NCBI RefSeq assembly: GCF_006386545.1
Contig: NZ_SWAR01000002.1
Location: 186,001 to 250,000, forward strand
Length of the DNA: 64,000 nt
Source: Methylibium rhizosphaerae
Lineage (GTDB): Bacteria > Pseudomonadota > Gammaproteobacteria > Burkholderiales > Burkholderiaceae_C
Reading direction: 5' to 3'
The notes below the pieces were generated by a model, which searched no databases, was not told the origin of the DNA, and saw only the letters and a program-made list of their open reading frames with translations. Below are positions 35,778 to 45,186 of the stretch, one piece after another. The position numbers and the translations under genes are program-made. Within the stretch, counting starts at the first letter, position 1; every line of letters begins with the position of its first letter.

Positions 35778-38700
35778 ATGACCGACCTGTCCGCCGAATT
35801 CAAAGCGCTGGCCGAGTACCGGCCGACCCACAAGGTGCGCTTCGTCACCGCCGCGTCGCTGTTCGACGGGCACGACGCGTCGATCAACATCATGCGGCGC
35901 ATCCTCATGAGCATGGGCGCCGAAGTGATCCACCTGGGGCACAACCGGTCGGTCGACGAGGTGGTGACCGCGGCGCTGCAGGAAGACGTGCAGGGCATCG
36001 CGGTGAGCTCCTACCAGGGCGGCCACGTCGAATACTTCAAGTACATGGTGGAGCTGCTGCGCGCGCGCGGCGGCGAGCACATCCAGGTGTTCGGCGGCGG
36101 CGGCGGCGTCATCGTGCCGGCGGAAATCCGCGACCTTGCCGACCATGGCGTGCGCATCTTCAGCCCCGAAGATGGCCAGCGCATGGGACTGGCCGGGATG
36201 ATCGGCGAGATGGTGATGCGCTGCGACCGAGACCTCACCGGCGCCGCGCCGAAGAGGCTCGACGCAATCCGCGGGCATGACGAATCGAATTGGCGGGCGC
36301 TGGCGCAGCTGATCACGGCGCTCGAGAACGGCCGCGCCGATGCAGGGTTGAAGGCGGCGCTGCACGACGCGGCCAGCGGCGCGAAGGTGCCGGTGCTCGG
36401 CATCACCGGCACCGGCGGCGCCGGCAAGTCGTCGCTGACCGACGAGCTGATCCGCCGGCTGCGGCTCGACCAGGACGACGCGCTGCGCATCGCAGTCATC
36501 AGCATCGACCCTTCGCGGCGCAAGAGCGGCGGCGCGCTGCTGGGCGACCGCATCCGCATGAATGCCATCGGGCCGTGGCAGCACGGGCCCAGGGTCTTCA
36601 TGCGCAGCCTGGCCACCCGCGAGGCCGGCAGCGAGATCAGCGCGGCGCTGCCCGAAGTGATCGCCGCCTGCCGGGCGGCCCGTTTCGACATGGTGATCGT
36701 CGAAACCTCGGGCATCGGCCAGGGCGATGCGGCGATCGTGCCGCACGTGGACGTGCCGATGTACGTGATGACGCCCGAATACGGCGCGGCCAGCCAGCTC
36801 GAGAAGATCGACATGCTGGACTTCGCCGAATATGTGGCCATCAACAAGTTCGACCGCAAGGGCGCGCTCGACGCCTTGCGCGACGTGAGCAAGCAGGTGC
36901 AGCGCAACAAGGAGGCTTTCGGCAGGAAGCCCGACCAGATGCCGGTGTTCGGCACCATGGCCAGCCGCTTCAACGACGACGGCGTGACAGCCCTGTACCA
37001 GGCGCTCGCCCCGCGCCTGGCCGAGCTGGGCCTGAAGCTCGCCGAGGGCCGGCTGCCCCGGGTGGACACCCGCCACAGCACCCACCAGACGCCGGTGGTG
37101 CCGGCCGCGCGCGTGCGCTATCTGGCCGAGATCGCCGACACGGTGCGCGGCTACAAGGCGCGCGCTCGCGGCGAAGCCCGGCTCGCCCGCGAGGTGCAGC
37201 AGCTGAAGGCGTCCGCCCGCATGCTGTCGCGGGCCGGCCGCACCGAGGGCGCGCCCGCTCTGGAGGACCTCGCGGCAGAACGCGAAGGCCGCCTTTCGCC
37301 CGACGCCCGCAAGCTGCTCGAGCAATGGCCGCAGATGCAGAAGTCGTATTCGGGCGACGAGTACGTGGTGAAGATCCGCGACAAGGAGATCCGCACCTCG
37401 CTCGTGCACACCTCGCTGTCGGGCACCAAGATCCGCAAGGTGGTGCTGCCGCAATACGAAGACCATGGCGAGCTGCTGAAGTGGCTGATGCTCGAGAACG
37501 TGCCGGGCAGCTACCCCTACACCGCCGGCGTCTTCGCCTTCAAGCGCGAGGGCGAGGACCCGACCCGCATGTTCGCCGGCGAGGGCGATCCGTTCCGCAC
37601 CAACCGGCGCTTCAAGCTGCTCTCCGAAGGCATGCCGGCCAAGCGGCTGTCCACCGCATTCGATTCGGTCACGCTGTACGGTCACGACCCGGCCGTGCGG
37701 CCCGACATCTACGGCAAGGTCGGCAACTCCGGCGTCTCCATCGCGACGCTGGACGACATGAAGGTGCTCTACGGCGGCTTCGACCTCACCCACCCGGGCA
37801 CCTCGGTGTCGATGACGATCAACGGCCCGGCGCCGACCATCCTGGCGATGTTCATGAACACCGCCATCGACCAGAACCTCGAGAAGTTCCGCGCCGACAA
37901 CGGCCGCGACCCCACCGACACCGAGGCGCAGAAGATCCGGGCCTGGGTGCTGGAGAACGTGCGCGGCACGGTGCAGGCCGACATCCTGAAGGAAGACCAG
38001 GGCCAGAACACCTGCATCTTCTCGACCGAGTTCTCGCTGAAGGTGATGGGCGACATCGCCGAATACTTCGTGCACCACAACGTGCGCAACTTCTACTCGG
38101 TGTCCATCAGCGGCTACCACATCGCCGAAGCCGGGGCGAACCCGATCTCGCAGCTGGCCATGACGCTGTCCAACGGCTTCACCTTCGTGGAGGCCTACCT
38201 GGCGCGCGGCATGCACATCGACGACTTCGCGCCCAACCTGTCGTTCTTCTTCAGCAACGGCATGGATCCCGAATACACCGTGCTGGGCCGGGTGGCGCGC
38301 CGCATCTGGGCGGTCGCCATGAAGGAGAAGTACGGGGCCAACGAGCGCAGCCAGAAGCTCAAGTACCACGTGCAGACGTCCGGGCGCAGCCTGCATGCGC
38401 AGGAGATCGCCTTCAACGACATCCGCACCACGCTGCAGGCGTTGATCGCGGTCTACGACAACTGCAACTCGCTGCACACCAACGCCTACGACGAGGCGAT
38501 CACCACGCCCACCGAAGAGAGCGTGCGCCGCGCGATGGCGATCCAGCTCATCATCAACCGCGAGTGGGGCCTGGCCAAGAACGAGAACCCCAACCAGGGC
38601 GCCTTCGTCATCGACGAGCTCACCGAGCTGGTCGAAGAGGCGGTGCTGGCCGAGTTCGAGCGCATCAGCGAACGCGGCGGCGTGCTGGGCGCCATGGAAA

Positions 38701-39062
38701 CCGGCTACCAGCGCGGCCGCATCCAGGACGAGTCGATGCACTATGAGATGCAGAAGCACACCGGCGAGCTGCCCATCATCGGCGTCAACACCTTCCGCAA
38801 CCCGCATGGCGATGCAATCCCCGAAGTGCTGGAGCTGGCACGCTCCACCGAAGAGGAAAAGCAGTCGCAGCTCGAGCGCCTGGCGGCCTTCCATGCCCGC
38901 CATGCGAAGGAGTCGCCCGCGATGCTCAAGCGGCTGCAGCAGGCGGTGATCGAGAACCGCAACGTGTTCGAGGTGCTGATGGACGCGGTGCGGGTGTGTT
39001 CGCTCGGTCAGATCACCAGCGCGCTGTTCGAGGTGGGCGGCCAGTACCGCCGCAGCATGTGA
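35778..39062 (+). CDS. icmF: Fused isobutyryl-CoA mutase (B12-dependent, with G-protein chaperone)
   Basis: 1094-residue single-chain enzyme interconverting isobutyryl-CoA and n-butyryl-CoA using adenosylcobalamin. Domains in order: B12-binding domain (approximately 20-150, base-off motif [15 protein letters not shown]), MeaB-like GTPase chaperone (approximately 205-420, P-loop [17 protein letters not shown]), linker, and the (beta/alpha)8 substrate-binding domain (from ~520, with [20 protein letters not shown] and [19 protein letters not shown]). This order is specific to IcmF. ATG at 35778 has GAGGAG upstream; an ATG at 35733 would start inside the promoter region. Some IcmF enzymes also act on isovaleryl-/pivalyl-CoA. 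The LiuR-type operator 46 bases upstream ties it to branched-chain acyl-CoA catabolism. Confidence 0.97.
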   Translation: MTDLSAEFKALAEYRPTHKVRFVTAASLFDGHDASINIMRRILMSMGAEVIHLGHNRSVDEVVTAALQEDVQGIAVSSYQGGHVEYFKYMVELLRARGGEHIQVFGGGGGVIVPAEIRDLADHGVRIFSPEDGQRMGLAGMIGEMVMRCDRDLTGAAPKRLDAIRGHDESNWRALAQLITALENGRADAGLKAALHDAASGAKVPVLGITGTGGAGKSSLTDELIRRLRLDQDDALRIAVISIDPSRRKSGGALLGDRIRMNAIGPWQHGPRVFMRSLATREAGSEISAALPEVIAACRAARFDMVIVETSGIGQGDAAIVPHVDVPMYVMTPEYGAASQLEKIDMLDFAEYVAINKFDRKGALDALRDVSKQVQRNKEAFGRKPDQMPVFGTMASRFNDDGVTALYQALAPRLAELGLKLAEGRLPRVDTRHSTHQTPVVPAARVRYLAEIADTVRGYKARARGEARLAREVQQLKASARMLSRAGRTEGAPALEDLAAEREGRLSPDARKLLEQWPQMQKSYSGDEYVVKIRDKEIRTSLVHTSLSGTKIRKVVLPQYEDHGELLKWLMLENVPGSYPYTAGVFAFKREGEDPTRMFAGEGDPFRTNRRFKLLSEGMPAKRLSTAFDSVTLYGHDPAVRPDIYGKVGNSGVSIATLDDMKVLYGGFDLTHPGTSVSMTINGPAPTILAMFMNTAIDQNLEKFRADNGRDPTDTEAQKIRAWVLENVRGTVQADILKEDQGQNTCIFSTEFSLKVMGDIAEYFVHHNVRNFYSVSISGYHIAEAGANPISQLAMTLSNGFTFVEAYLARGMHIDDFAPNLSFFFSNGMDPEYTVLGRVARRIWAVAMKEKYGANERSQKLKYHVQTSGRSLHAQEIAFNDIRTTLQALIAVYDNCNSLHTNAYDEAITTPTEESVRRAMAIQLIINREWGLAKNENPNQGAFVIDELTELVEEAVLAEFERISERGGVLGAMETGYQRGRIQDESMHYEMQKHTGELPIIGVNTFRNPHGDAIPEVLELARSTEEEKQSQLERLAAFHARHAKESPAMLKRLQQAVIENRNVFEVLMDAVRVCSLGQITSALFEVGGQYRRSM

Positions 39063-39074
39063 GCCGCCGCCGGT

Positions 39075-39869
39075 TCAGCTGAGCCCGCGCCACGCCCGAA
39101 GCCAGCCCAGCCCCGCGCTGGTGCCGGCGCGCGGCCGGTATTCGCAACCCACGTGGCCGTCGAAGCCGAGCTCGTCGATCAGCGCGAAGAGATAGGGGTA
39201 GTTCAGCTCGCCCACGTCGGGCTCGTGCCGCTCGGGCACGCCGGCGATCTGCAGGTGCCCGACCCGGCCGCCGGGCAGGTAGCGGCGCAGCTTCGTCGCG
39301 ACGTCGCCCTCGACGATCTGGCAGTGGTAGAGGTCCATCTGCACCTTGAGGTTGGCGGCGCCGATTTCCTGCACGATCTGGTGTGCTTCTTCCTGCCGGT
39401 TGAGGAAGTAGCCGGGCATGTCGCGGGTGTTGATCGGCTCGATCAGCACGTCGACGCCTGCGCTCGCCGCCTGCTCCGCGGCCCAGGCGAGGTTGGCCAC
39501 GTAGGTGGCCCGCAGCGCCGCACGGTCGGCGCCCGCAGGAGCCAGCCCGGCCATCACATGGATGCGCGGGCAGCGCAGGGCCTGCGCATGGCGCAGGCCC
39601 TGCTCGACGAAACCCCGCCTGAACTCGTCCTCGCGGCCGCCCAGGCAGGCGAGTCCCCGATCGCCGGCTTCGTAGTCGCCCGGCGGCGCGTTGAACAGCA
39701 CCTGCGAAAGGCCATGCTCGGCCAGCCGCTGCGCCAGCACCGCCGGCTCGTACCGGTACGGGAACAGGTACTCCACCGCGGTGAAGCCGTCCTTCGCCGC
39801 GGCCGCAAAGCGGTCGAGGAAGGGGTGCTCCGCATACATCATCGAAAGGTTGGCGGCAAAGCGGGGCAT
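39075..39869 (-). CDS. hyi: Hydroxypyruvate isomerase family protein
   Basis: 264-residue TIM-barrel sugar isomerase of the Hyi/OtnI group, converting hydroxypyruvate to tartronate semialdehyde or acting on 2-oxo-tetronates. Motifs: [20 protein letters not shown] at the N-terminus, metal-site Glu in [16 protein letters not shown], and [18 protein letters not shown] with [20 protein letters not shown] and CEYRPRAGT at the end. Hyi and OtnI cannot be told apart by reading; no gcl or otn genes are adjacent. It starts 16 bases after the ECF sigma factor stop, an unusual operon partner. Cytoplasmic. Confidence 0.9.
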   Translation of the reverse strand: MPRFAANLSMMYAEHPFLDRFAAAAKDGFTAVEYLFPYRYEPAVLAQRLAEHGLSQVLFNAPPGDYEAGDRGLACLGGREDEFRRGFVEQGLRHAQALRCPRIHVMAGLAPAGADRAALRATYVANLAWAAEQAASAGVDVLIEPINTRDMPGYFLNRQEEAHQIVQEIGAANLKVQMDLYHCQIVEGDVATKLRRYLPGGRVGHLQIAGVPERHEPDVGELNYPYLFALIDELGFDGHVGCEYRPRAGTSAGLGWLRAWRGLS

Positions 39870-39885
39870 GGTCTCGGGCGTGTCG

Positions 39886-40422
39886 TCAGCTGCGCGGATT
39901 CTCCCCGCCCAGCAGGTATTCGCGCGCCAGGCTGCGCGCGCGGTGCAGGCGGCTCTTCACCGCCGTGGGGGTGAGCCGCGTGCGCCCGGCGATCTCGCCG
40001 ATGGTGAGTTCCTCGAAGTCGCGCAGCAGGATGACCTCGCGGTAGTGCCCCGGCAGCGACTCCAGCGCCTGTGCCAGCTCCAGGCGCAGGCTGTCGTCGG
40101 AGTGCACGGCCAGCCACTGCTCCAGCTTCTCCTCGTCATAGGGGTCGAAGCGGAAGGCCGCGCGCCCGAGGCGCCGGCACTCGCGCTGCACCACGCGGAT
40201 GAGCCAGCCGGTGAAGGCGGGCAGCGCCCGCAGCGACCGCAGCCGCCGCGCCAGGATCAGCATCGCCTCCTGCACCGCGTCGTCCACGTCGCTGACGAGG
40301 CAATGCCGCTGCGCATAGCGGCGGATGTCGGGCCGGCACACCCGCAGCAGCTGGTCGAGGGCCTGCGGGTCGCCGCCATGGGCGGCGGCCAGCAAGGGTT
40401 CGTGTCGCATTGCCAAGGCCAT
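39886..40422 (-). CDS. ECF-type RNA polymerase sigma factor
   Basis: 178-residue sigma-70 family protein of ECF size. Region 2 is [28 protein letters not shown] with [11 protein letters not shown]; region 4 is [20 protein letters not shown] with [21 protein letters not shown] helix-turn-helix. The start could be ATG 40422 or 40410 (MALAMRHEP). No anti-sigma gene of a known class follows or precedes; the neighbours are a 69-residue DUF2892 membrane protein 11 bases upstream and hyi 16 bases downstream. Target promoters and signal unknown. Confidence 0.92.
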   Translation of the reverse strand: MALAMRHEPLLAAAHGGDPQALDQLLRVCRPDIRRYAQRHCLVSDVDDAVQEAMLILARRLRSLRALPAFTGWLIRVVQRECRRLGRAAFRFDPYDEEKLEQWLAVHSDDSLRLELAQALESLPGHYREVILLRDFEELTIGEIAGRTRLTPTAVKSRLHRARSLAREYLLGGENPRS

Positions 40423-40433
40423 GGCGCGCGGCC

Positions 40434-40643
40434 TCAGCGCGGCGGCACGTCGAGCCGGCGCCCGACCATGGCACACATCGGGCAGTAGCCCACGAGGCCC
40501 GACGCCACGAGCCCCAGCGCCCCGGCCGCCACCAGCCAGCCCCACGGGCCCGGCAGCCAGTACAGGGCGGCGGCCGCCACCGCCAGACCGGCCAGCACGC
40601 GCAACACCCGTTCCCAGACCGGCACGTTCTTCACATGAAACAT
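40434..40643 (-). CDS. DUF2892 small inner-membrane protein
   Basis: 69-residue protein with two adjacent hydrophobic segments (VLRVLAGLAVAAAALYWLPG and GWLVAAGALGLVASGLVG) and a short C-terminal tail with the CPMC pair in GYCPMCAMVGRR, all typical of DUF2892 (the membrane part of YgaP-like proteins). First gene of a probable operon with the ECF sigma factor and hyi. DUF2892 units are often near rhodanese or redox genes; the CPMC pair could be redox-active (inference). Confidence 0.88.
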   Translation of the reverse strand: MFHVKNVPVWERVLRVLAGLAVAAAALYWLPGPWGWLVAAGALGLVASGLVGYCPMCAMVGRRLDVPPR

Positions 40644-40853
40644 CGGAGTTCACCTTGACGGTTGCATGAGGACGACCCTCACCAGCCAAAGAGGCGCCAG
40701 TATGCAAAACGGATTCGCGGCACCCAGAAAAAATTCGCCCGCCCCGCTGAGCGAAGGGGCACGGTCCCCGGCGAGCGGACTGCGGGCGGCGGTGGGAAGA
40801 TGCACCCCCAGGCCCGCCGGATCTGGCTGGCCGCCATCGGCGGGAGCATTGCC

Positions 40854-41234
40854 ATGAAGGCTGCGCAAACCATCCGGCAACTGGGCTTTCGCAAGTGGTA
40901 CGAGCGGGAGCTGATCCACAGCCATGCCCACCTGGTGCTGCTGGTGCTGAGCGCGGTGGGGCTGCTGGGCAGCGCCGAGGTCTACAGCGGCTCGGCCCCG
41001 CTGGCCGACCAGTTGCTCACCGTGGCATGCGCCACCGCCAGCGCAGCCATCGGCCTGTGGGCCCTGCGGCGCTATGTGTACCTCTTGATGCATGCGGAAC
41101 ACATCGCCAACCAGGCGGTCTGCCCCCAGTGCGACGCCTATGCCAAATGGCTGCCGGTCGATGAAGACGCCCGCTACAAGCGGCTGTCGGTGCGCTGCAA
41201 GCGCTGCGAATGCTGCTGGGACATCGACCTCTGA
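40854..41234 (+). CDS. Small membrane protein with C-terminal zinc-ribbon-like cysteines
   Basis: 126 residues from ATG 40854 (GGGAG about 8 bases upstream; ATG 40800 would add 18 residues). Two hydrophobic segments (HLVLLVLSAVGLLGSAEV and LLTVACATASAAIGLWALRR) are followed by a cytoplasmic tail with C-P-Q-C and C-K-R-C-E-C-C, a four- to five-cysteine pattern suited to zinc binding. I recall similar proteins as conserved hypotheticals in Burkholderiales. Function unknown. Divergent from DUF2892/sigma and convergent with the CorA-type gene. Confidence 0.78.
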   Translation: MKAAQTIRQLGFRKWYERELIHSHAHLVLLVLSAVGLLGSAEVYSGSAPLADQLLTVACATASAAIGLWALRRYVYLLMHAEHIANQAVCPQCDAYAKWLPVDEDARYKRLSVRCKRCECCWDIDL

Positions 41235-41252
41235 GACGCCTCGTCCCCCGGG

Positions 41253-42938
41253 TCATTCGGAGCGCCGGCCCCACACGGCGAACAGCGAGCGCAGCTTGCC
41301 GATGAGCGGCAGGCGCTCGTCCGACAGCGCATCCAGCAGGTCCGACAGGCGCTTGGACTTCATGATGGTGTAGACGGTGAGCACCCAGGTGCCGGCGAAC
41401 ACGACCACGAAATAGAGCAGCCGCAAGGCCAGCGGCTCGTCGGCCGCGGCAATGAGGTTCATGCCGAGGAAACCGGTGGTCACGGTGCCGATGAGGCCGA
41501 AGATCGTGACGACCGTGAGCCGCACCACCGTGTTGGCCTGGCGGCGCAGGCTGTCGGCGTCGAGGTAGCTGTTCATGTCGGCGACCCGCTCCTTCACCTC
41601 GGCATACAGCGCATCGAGCTCGAGGTGCCTGGCGCACAGGTGGAACAGAGCCTTCACCTGCGCCTGCTGGGACACCTCGTGAAACCAGTAGCGGTGGGTG
41701 AAACGCAGGAAGCTCTCGAAGGTCGAGCGGATCGCGCGCTTGAAGCGGCGCACACTGGCCGCATCGCTCACGTCGAGCTGCTTCAGCGCTTCGACCAGCA
41801 CGTCCGAGAACATCAGCAGCGCCGCCTTCTGGAAGTGCGCAATCATGAACAGCAGGAAGTGCTGGTGGCGAAACTGCGCCAGCACGCCGCGGTCGCGGCA
41901 GCCGTAGAAGTCGGACTGTGCATCGCCCACCACCACCAGCGAATGGCCGCTGCACAGGTAGCGGGTGTTGGGCGCCGCCCCGGCCTCGGTCCAGAAGCGG
42001 TCGTAGCAGTAGCGCTGCTCGAAGTCGGCCAGGTGTGCGGTGCCGAACGGCAGCGCGGCATCGGCCTCGCCCGCGCCCACCACCAGCCCCAGGCGGATGA
42101 AGTCGTCACGCGTGAGTTCGCGTGGTTCGTCGAGCGCCAGGTAGGCCATCAGCGGCATGCGGTAGTACTCGATCTGCCGGTAGCGCAAGACCCCTTCGCT
42201 GCCGGAGTGGTCGCCCACCAGCGGATCGAGCAGCCAGGCCCAGTGCGAGGCGATGCGGGGCGCCCGGTGTTCGGCCACGTGGGCCAGGAAGCCCTCCCGC
42301 TGCTGCGAGTCCGAGGCGGCCACCACGGTGCCGTCGGCGGCCAGCCACTCGACCGAGCGCATCGCATGCAGCGGCTGACCGGCTGCGTCCCAGCCGGCCG
42401 GGTAGGCGCGGCCGAAGCGGTACATGAGCTCCTGAGCGCGCGAAAGGCTCAGCTCGCCGGCATGCACCTCGACGTTGAGCAGCACCACGTCGACGTCGTA
42501 GAAGAAATAGAGATCGACGTGAGCCACCTCGAGCACCACCGGTGCTTCGCCCTCGCGCGTGGTCACGCGCACCCGGGCCACGTCGCGGCGGCGCAGCACC
42601 CGCATCGGCGAGCCGGTCACGGCATCGGGAGCGCCGCCGCCGCGCCGGGCCCGCCCTTCGCCGTAGAGGAAGCGCTGCACGTAGGGCAGGAAGCTCACGA
42701 ACTCGTTGTAGTGGCGCTCGTGGAAGCCCTCCGGGTCGCCGGTGTACTCGTCGACCACCTCGCGCCAGGGAGAACCGTGCAGCGTCTGCAGCAGCTCCCA
42801 CGGCTTCTTCGGGCGGTCGGCCGCCATGGGCAAGAGGCGCAGCGGCCACAGCAGGACCTGCCGGAAGTGGCGCACCTGCGCAGCAGCCGCCGCTTGAACG
42901 GCGGCGGCCTGCGCGCCTTCGGCGAGGTCGTGTTTCAT
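41253..42938 (-). CDS. CorA-family divalent cation transporter-like protein
   Basis: 561-residue protein. The C-terminal ~100 residues have two membrane spans with the CorA signature GMN in TGFLGMNLIAAADEP between them (VRLTVVTIFGLIGTVTTGFLG and LLYFVVVFAGTWVLTVYTIM) and a long helix before them (DALYAEVKERVADMNSYLDA). The cytoplasmic N-terminal region is far longer than in E. coli CorA (316 residues), which marks a divergent branch. Expected role: Mg, Co, Ni or Zn transport in the inner membrane. ATG 42938. Divergent from a His-rich mini membrane protein across 218 bases. Confidence 0.85.
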   Translation of the reverse strand: MKHDLAEGAQAAAVQAAAAAQVRHFRQVLLWPLRLLPMAADRPKKPWELLQTLHGSPWREVVDEYTGDPEGFHERHYNEFVSFLPYVQRFLYGEGRARRGGGAPDAVTGSPMRVLRRRDVARVRVTTREGEAPVVLEVAHVDLYFFYDVDVVLLNVEVHAGELSLSRAQELMYRFGRAYPAGWDAAGQPLHAMRSVEWLAADGTVVAASDSQQREGFLAHVAEHRAPRIASHWAWLLDPLVGDHSGSEGVLRYRQIEYYRMPLMAYLALDEPRELTRDDFIRLGLVVGAGEADAALPFGTAHLADFEQRYCYDRFWTEAGAAPNTRYLCSGHSLVVVGDAQSDFYGCRDRGVLAQFRHQHFLLFMIAHFQKAALLMFSDVLVEALKQLDVSDAASVRRFKRAIRSTFESFLRFTHRYWFHEVSQQAQVKALFHLCARHLELDALYAEVKERVADMNSYLDADSLRRQANTVVRLTVVTIFGLIGTVTTGFLGMNLIAAADEPLALRLLYFVVVFAGTWVLTVYTIMKSKRLSDLLDALSDERLPLIGKLRSLFAVWGRRSE

Positions 42939-43053
42939 CGTGCTGCGAGAGGCGGCAGGAGACGGCGCAGGGATGGTAGGCAGGAGCGCAGCGCCGGGCA
43001 ATCGGGGCGGACGTCAGCGCCCTCGCCGGCCGACCCGGGGTTGGAATCACCGA

Positions 43054-43069
43054 TGTCAACGAAATGACA
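43054..43069. promoter_or_regulatory. Putative operator in the CorA-like / His-rich divergent region
   Basis: Perfect inverted repeat TGTCA-N6-TGACA, followed at once by an extra GTCAC in ATTTAGTCAC. It lies midway between the two divergent start codons. A CCCCC/GGGGG hairpin (43089-43105) and a -10-like TACATT (43114-43119) follow on the plus side. No matching regulator identified. Confidence 0.35.
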
Positions 43070-43156
43070 CATTTAGTCACACAGAGATCCCCCTCATTCG
43101 GGGGGCTCGGCGCTACATTGAACCCGTCTCCACGGTGAGCTTGCTCCGCGCCAACC

Positions 43157-43420
43157 ATGCACCACCACGACGCCCTGGCCCCCTGCGCCCCCCTTCAGCA
43201 ACCCGAAGTGCGCAAGACCTTCGGCCCGGCGCGCCTGTTGCGCCGAGCCGCCGGCCTCCTGGTGCTGATGGTCGTACTGCCGGTCTTCCTGCTGGGCATG
43301 GCGGTCGCCCTGCCGGTGGCCCTGCTGGTCGGCGGCGTCGACGCAGTGCAGACGCTGTGGCAGACGGCCCGTCGCCAGATGCATCTGCATCACGGGCACC
43401 ACCACCACGCCCCTCTCTGA
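43157..43420 (+). CDS. His-rich mini membrane protein
   Basis: 87 residues with histidine clusters at both ends (MHHHDALAP at the start; HLHHGHHHHAPL at the end) and one long hydrophobic segment between (AAGLLVLMVVLPVFLLGMAV and on, possibly two spans). The histidines suggest metal binding on either side of the membrane. The start codon and reality of the gene rest on composition only; no homologue is recognised. It is divergent from the CorA-like gene, so a shared role in divalent metal handling is possible. Confidence 0.6.
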   Translation: MHHHDALAPCAPLQQPEVRKTFGPARLLRRAAGLLVLMVVLPVFLLGMAVALPVALLVGGVDAVQTLWQTARRQMHLHHGHHHHAPL

Positions 43421-43447
43421 CCGCTCCTGCGGCCGCCATGCCCCGGG

Positions 43448-43759
43448 TCAGCCCTCGCTGCCCGACTTGGCCACCAGCTCGAAGTGCTCCACCTGCGGCG
43501 GCTGGGCGAAAAACGGCCCGACGATCGCACGCCAGGCGGCAAACGCCGGCGACTGGCGGAAGCCCACCGTGTGGTCCTCCAGCGTGTCCCACCAGATCAT
43601 CAGCAGGTAGCGCTCGGGCGACTCGACGCCCCGGTTCACCTTGTAGCCGCGAAACCCCCGGGCCTGGCTGATCACGCTATCGACCCCGCGCTGGATCGCC
43701 TCGTCGAAAGCCGCCTGCTGCCCCGCAGGGATGCGGATGTCGGCCACTTCAAGAATCAT
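43448..43759 (-). CDS. Antibiotic biosynthesis monooxygenase (ABM) domain protein
   Basis: 103-residue dimeric alpha+beta barrel of the ABM family: MILEVADIRIPAGQQAAFDE at the start, then RGFRGYKVNRGVESPERYLL and IWWDTLEDHTVGFRQSPAFA. Members are cofactor-free quinol oxygenases, heme-degrading enzymes or simple stress proteins; the HTVGFRQSPAF segment is common in the simple bacterial group. It is divergent from the VOC protein gene with 74 bases between. Substrate unknown. Confidence 0.85.
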   Translation of the reverse strand: MILEVADIRIPAGQQAAFDEAIQRGVDSVISQARGFRGYKVNRGVESPERYLLMIWWDTLEDHTVGFRQSPAFAAWRAIVGPFFAQPPQVEHFELVAKSGSEG

Positions 43760-43833
43760 GGTGTCCCTCCTTCGTTGACGCTCGGCTGGCGGCGATCGTA
43801 AACGCCGCTGGCGCCTTGCACGAAGGCCATAGG

Positions 43834-44280
43834 ATGGCCGCCTCCACTTCGCAGTTCCTCCCTTCCATGCGCAGCCTCTTCCACCTCGCCTACCACGTGC
43901 GCGACCTCGGCGACGCCCGCCGCTTCTACGGCGGCGTGCTCGGCTGCCGCGAGGGCCGCAGCACCGACACCTGGGTCGACTTCGACTTCTTCGGCCACCA
44001 GATCTCGTTGCACCTGGGCGAGCCGTTTGCCACCACCGACACCGGCCGGGTGGGCGGGCACCTCGTGCCCATGCCGCACCTGGGGCTGGTGCTCGAGCTG
44101 CCCGACTGGCAGGCGCTGGCCGGGCGGCTGAAGGCGGCCGGCGTGGCCTTCGTGATGGAGCCCCAGGTGCGTTTCGAAGGTCAGCCCGGCGAGCAGTGGA
44201 CGATGTTCTTCCGCGACCCTTGCGGCAACCCGATCGAGGTCAAGGGCTTCCGCTCGCTGGACACCGTGTACGAGACCTGA
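43834..44280 (+). CDS. VOC family (glyoxalase/dioxygenase-like) protein
   Basis: 148 residues with two beta-alpha-beta-beta-beta modules: LFHLAYHVRDLGDARRFYGG (metal-ligand His in the first strand) and PHLGLVLELPDWQALAGRLK, ending in FFRDPCGNPIEVKGF with the metal-ligand Glu. This is the glyoxalase-fold metal-dependent superfamily; the FFRDPxGNPIE ending is typical of uncharacterised bacterial dioxygenase-like members. ATG 43834 has GAAGG upstream; ATG 43867 would start at the conserved core but lacks a ribosome site. Probably transcribed with the DUF1579 gene 51 bases downstream. Confidence 0.87.
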   Translation: MAASTSQFLPSMRSLFHLAYHVRDLGDARRFYGGVLGCREGRSTDTWVDFDFFGHQISLHLGEPFATTDTGRVGGHLVPMPHLGLVLELPDWQALAGRLKAAGVAFVMEPQVRFEGQPGEQWTMFFRDPCGNPIEVKGFRSLDTVYET

Positions 44281-44331
44281 GCGGCACCATGCCGCGGGGC
44301 GGTTCCAGGGCAGCTTGGCTGGAGACACCAC

Positions 44332-44820
44332 ATGAGCGCGTTTGTCGAACTGCAGAAGCAACACCACTGGCTGCAGAAGCTGGTGGGCGAATGGACCTAC
44401 GAAGGCGAGGCACTGTCAGGGCCCGGCAAGCCGGCCGAAAAGTTCCACGGCACGGAAACCGTGCGCGCGCTGGGCGGTGCCTGGGTGGTGTGCGAAGGCC
44501 AGGGCGAAATGCCCGGCAGCGGCACGGCGAGCTCGCTGCTCACCCTGGGCTATGACACGAAACAGCAGCGCTTCGTGGGCACCTGGGTGGGCTCGATGAT
44601 GGACAGGCTCTGGGTCTATGACGAGGGATTCCTCGATGCCGCCGGGAAGACGCTGACGCTGGGCGCCGAGGGCCCGGACTTCGAGGTCGAAGGCAAGACC
44701 GCGAAATACCGCGACGTGATCGAATTCAAGAGCGACGACCACCGCACCCTCAGCGCCTGGGTGCTCGGCAAGGACGGGCAGTGGGCCTCGTTCATGACGA
44801 CGCACTACCGGCGCCGCTGA
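44332..44820 (+). CDS. DUF1579 domain protein
   Basis: 162-residue protein with the DUF1579 pattern: LQKLVGEWTYEGEALSGPGK, GTETVRALGGAWVVCEGQGE, LGYDTKQQRFVGTWVGSMMD and the final SFMTTHYRRR. The fold is an eight-stranded lipocalin-like barrel; the GEW and the W-x-G motifs are seen. These cytoplasmic proteins have no assigned function. ATG 44332 follows GGAGACACC. Lies downstream of the VOC gene. Confidence 0.87.
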   Translation: MSAFVELQKQHHWLQKLVGEWTYEGEALSGPGKPAEKFHGTETVRALGGAWVVCEGQGEMPGSGTASSLLTLGYDTKQQRFVGTWVGSMMDRLWVYDEGFLDAAGKTLTLGAEGPDFEVEGKTAKYRDVIEFKSDDHRTLSAWVLGKDGQWASFMTTHYRRR

Positions 44821-44946
44821 ACTGGCCGCGATCGCGCCGGCAGACCGTGCGAATTTCCGCGCCGCGCGCGAGCCGCTGACCTGAGCAGCGGCTCGCTTCG
44901 CTTACCATGCGCGCCGCCGCTTTTCGCAAGCCCGGCACCGCTCGCC

Positions 44947-45186
44947 ATGCGCATCACTTCCTCACCGCAGTTTCCGCTCACCCGCAACGAGATCTTCAAG
45001 GGCGCGCTCGACATGAGCCCGCCCAAGCCGCTCTATTTCGAGCAGGGCGCCACACCCGCCGCTACGCGCGGCACGATGACGGTGTCGCTCGACGACACCC
45101 ACCGCATCAGCGTGGAGCTGGGCGTGCTGCTGTGGTTCCAGCACGAGCGCCTGCGCGGCGGCACGCTGGTGGACACCTACGCCTGA
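44947..45186 (+). CDS. Small hypothetical protein
   Basis: 79 residues, MRITSSPQFPLTRNEIFKGA at the start, with two likely beta segments (TRGTMTVSLDDTHRISVELG and VLLWFQHERLRGGTLVDTYA). No known motif, membrane span or signal. Codon usage looks typical of the neighbours. The last 10 bases overlap the convergent thioredoxin gene. No clear ribosome site (CGCTCGCC before the ATG). Real but unassigned, with moderate confidence. Confidence 0.6.
   Translation: MRITSSPQFPLTRNEIFKGALDMSPPKPLYFEQGATPAATRGTMTVSLDDTHRISVELGVLLWFQHERLRGGTLVDTYA

Noticed and set aside
35574-38903. 1109-codon open frame on the minus strand.
   Set aside because: Antisense to icmF; composition typical of shadow frames and the plus strand matches IcmF along its whole length.
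42106-43158. Extended open frame upstream of the CorA-like gene suggesting a longer protein.
   Set aside because: Different frame from the transporter; Arg/Ala/Gly-rich shadow. The MKHDLAEG start at 42938 is where the protein-like sequence begins.
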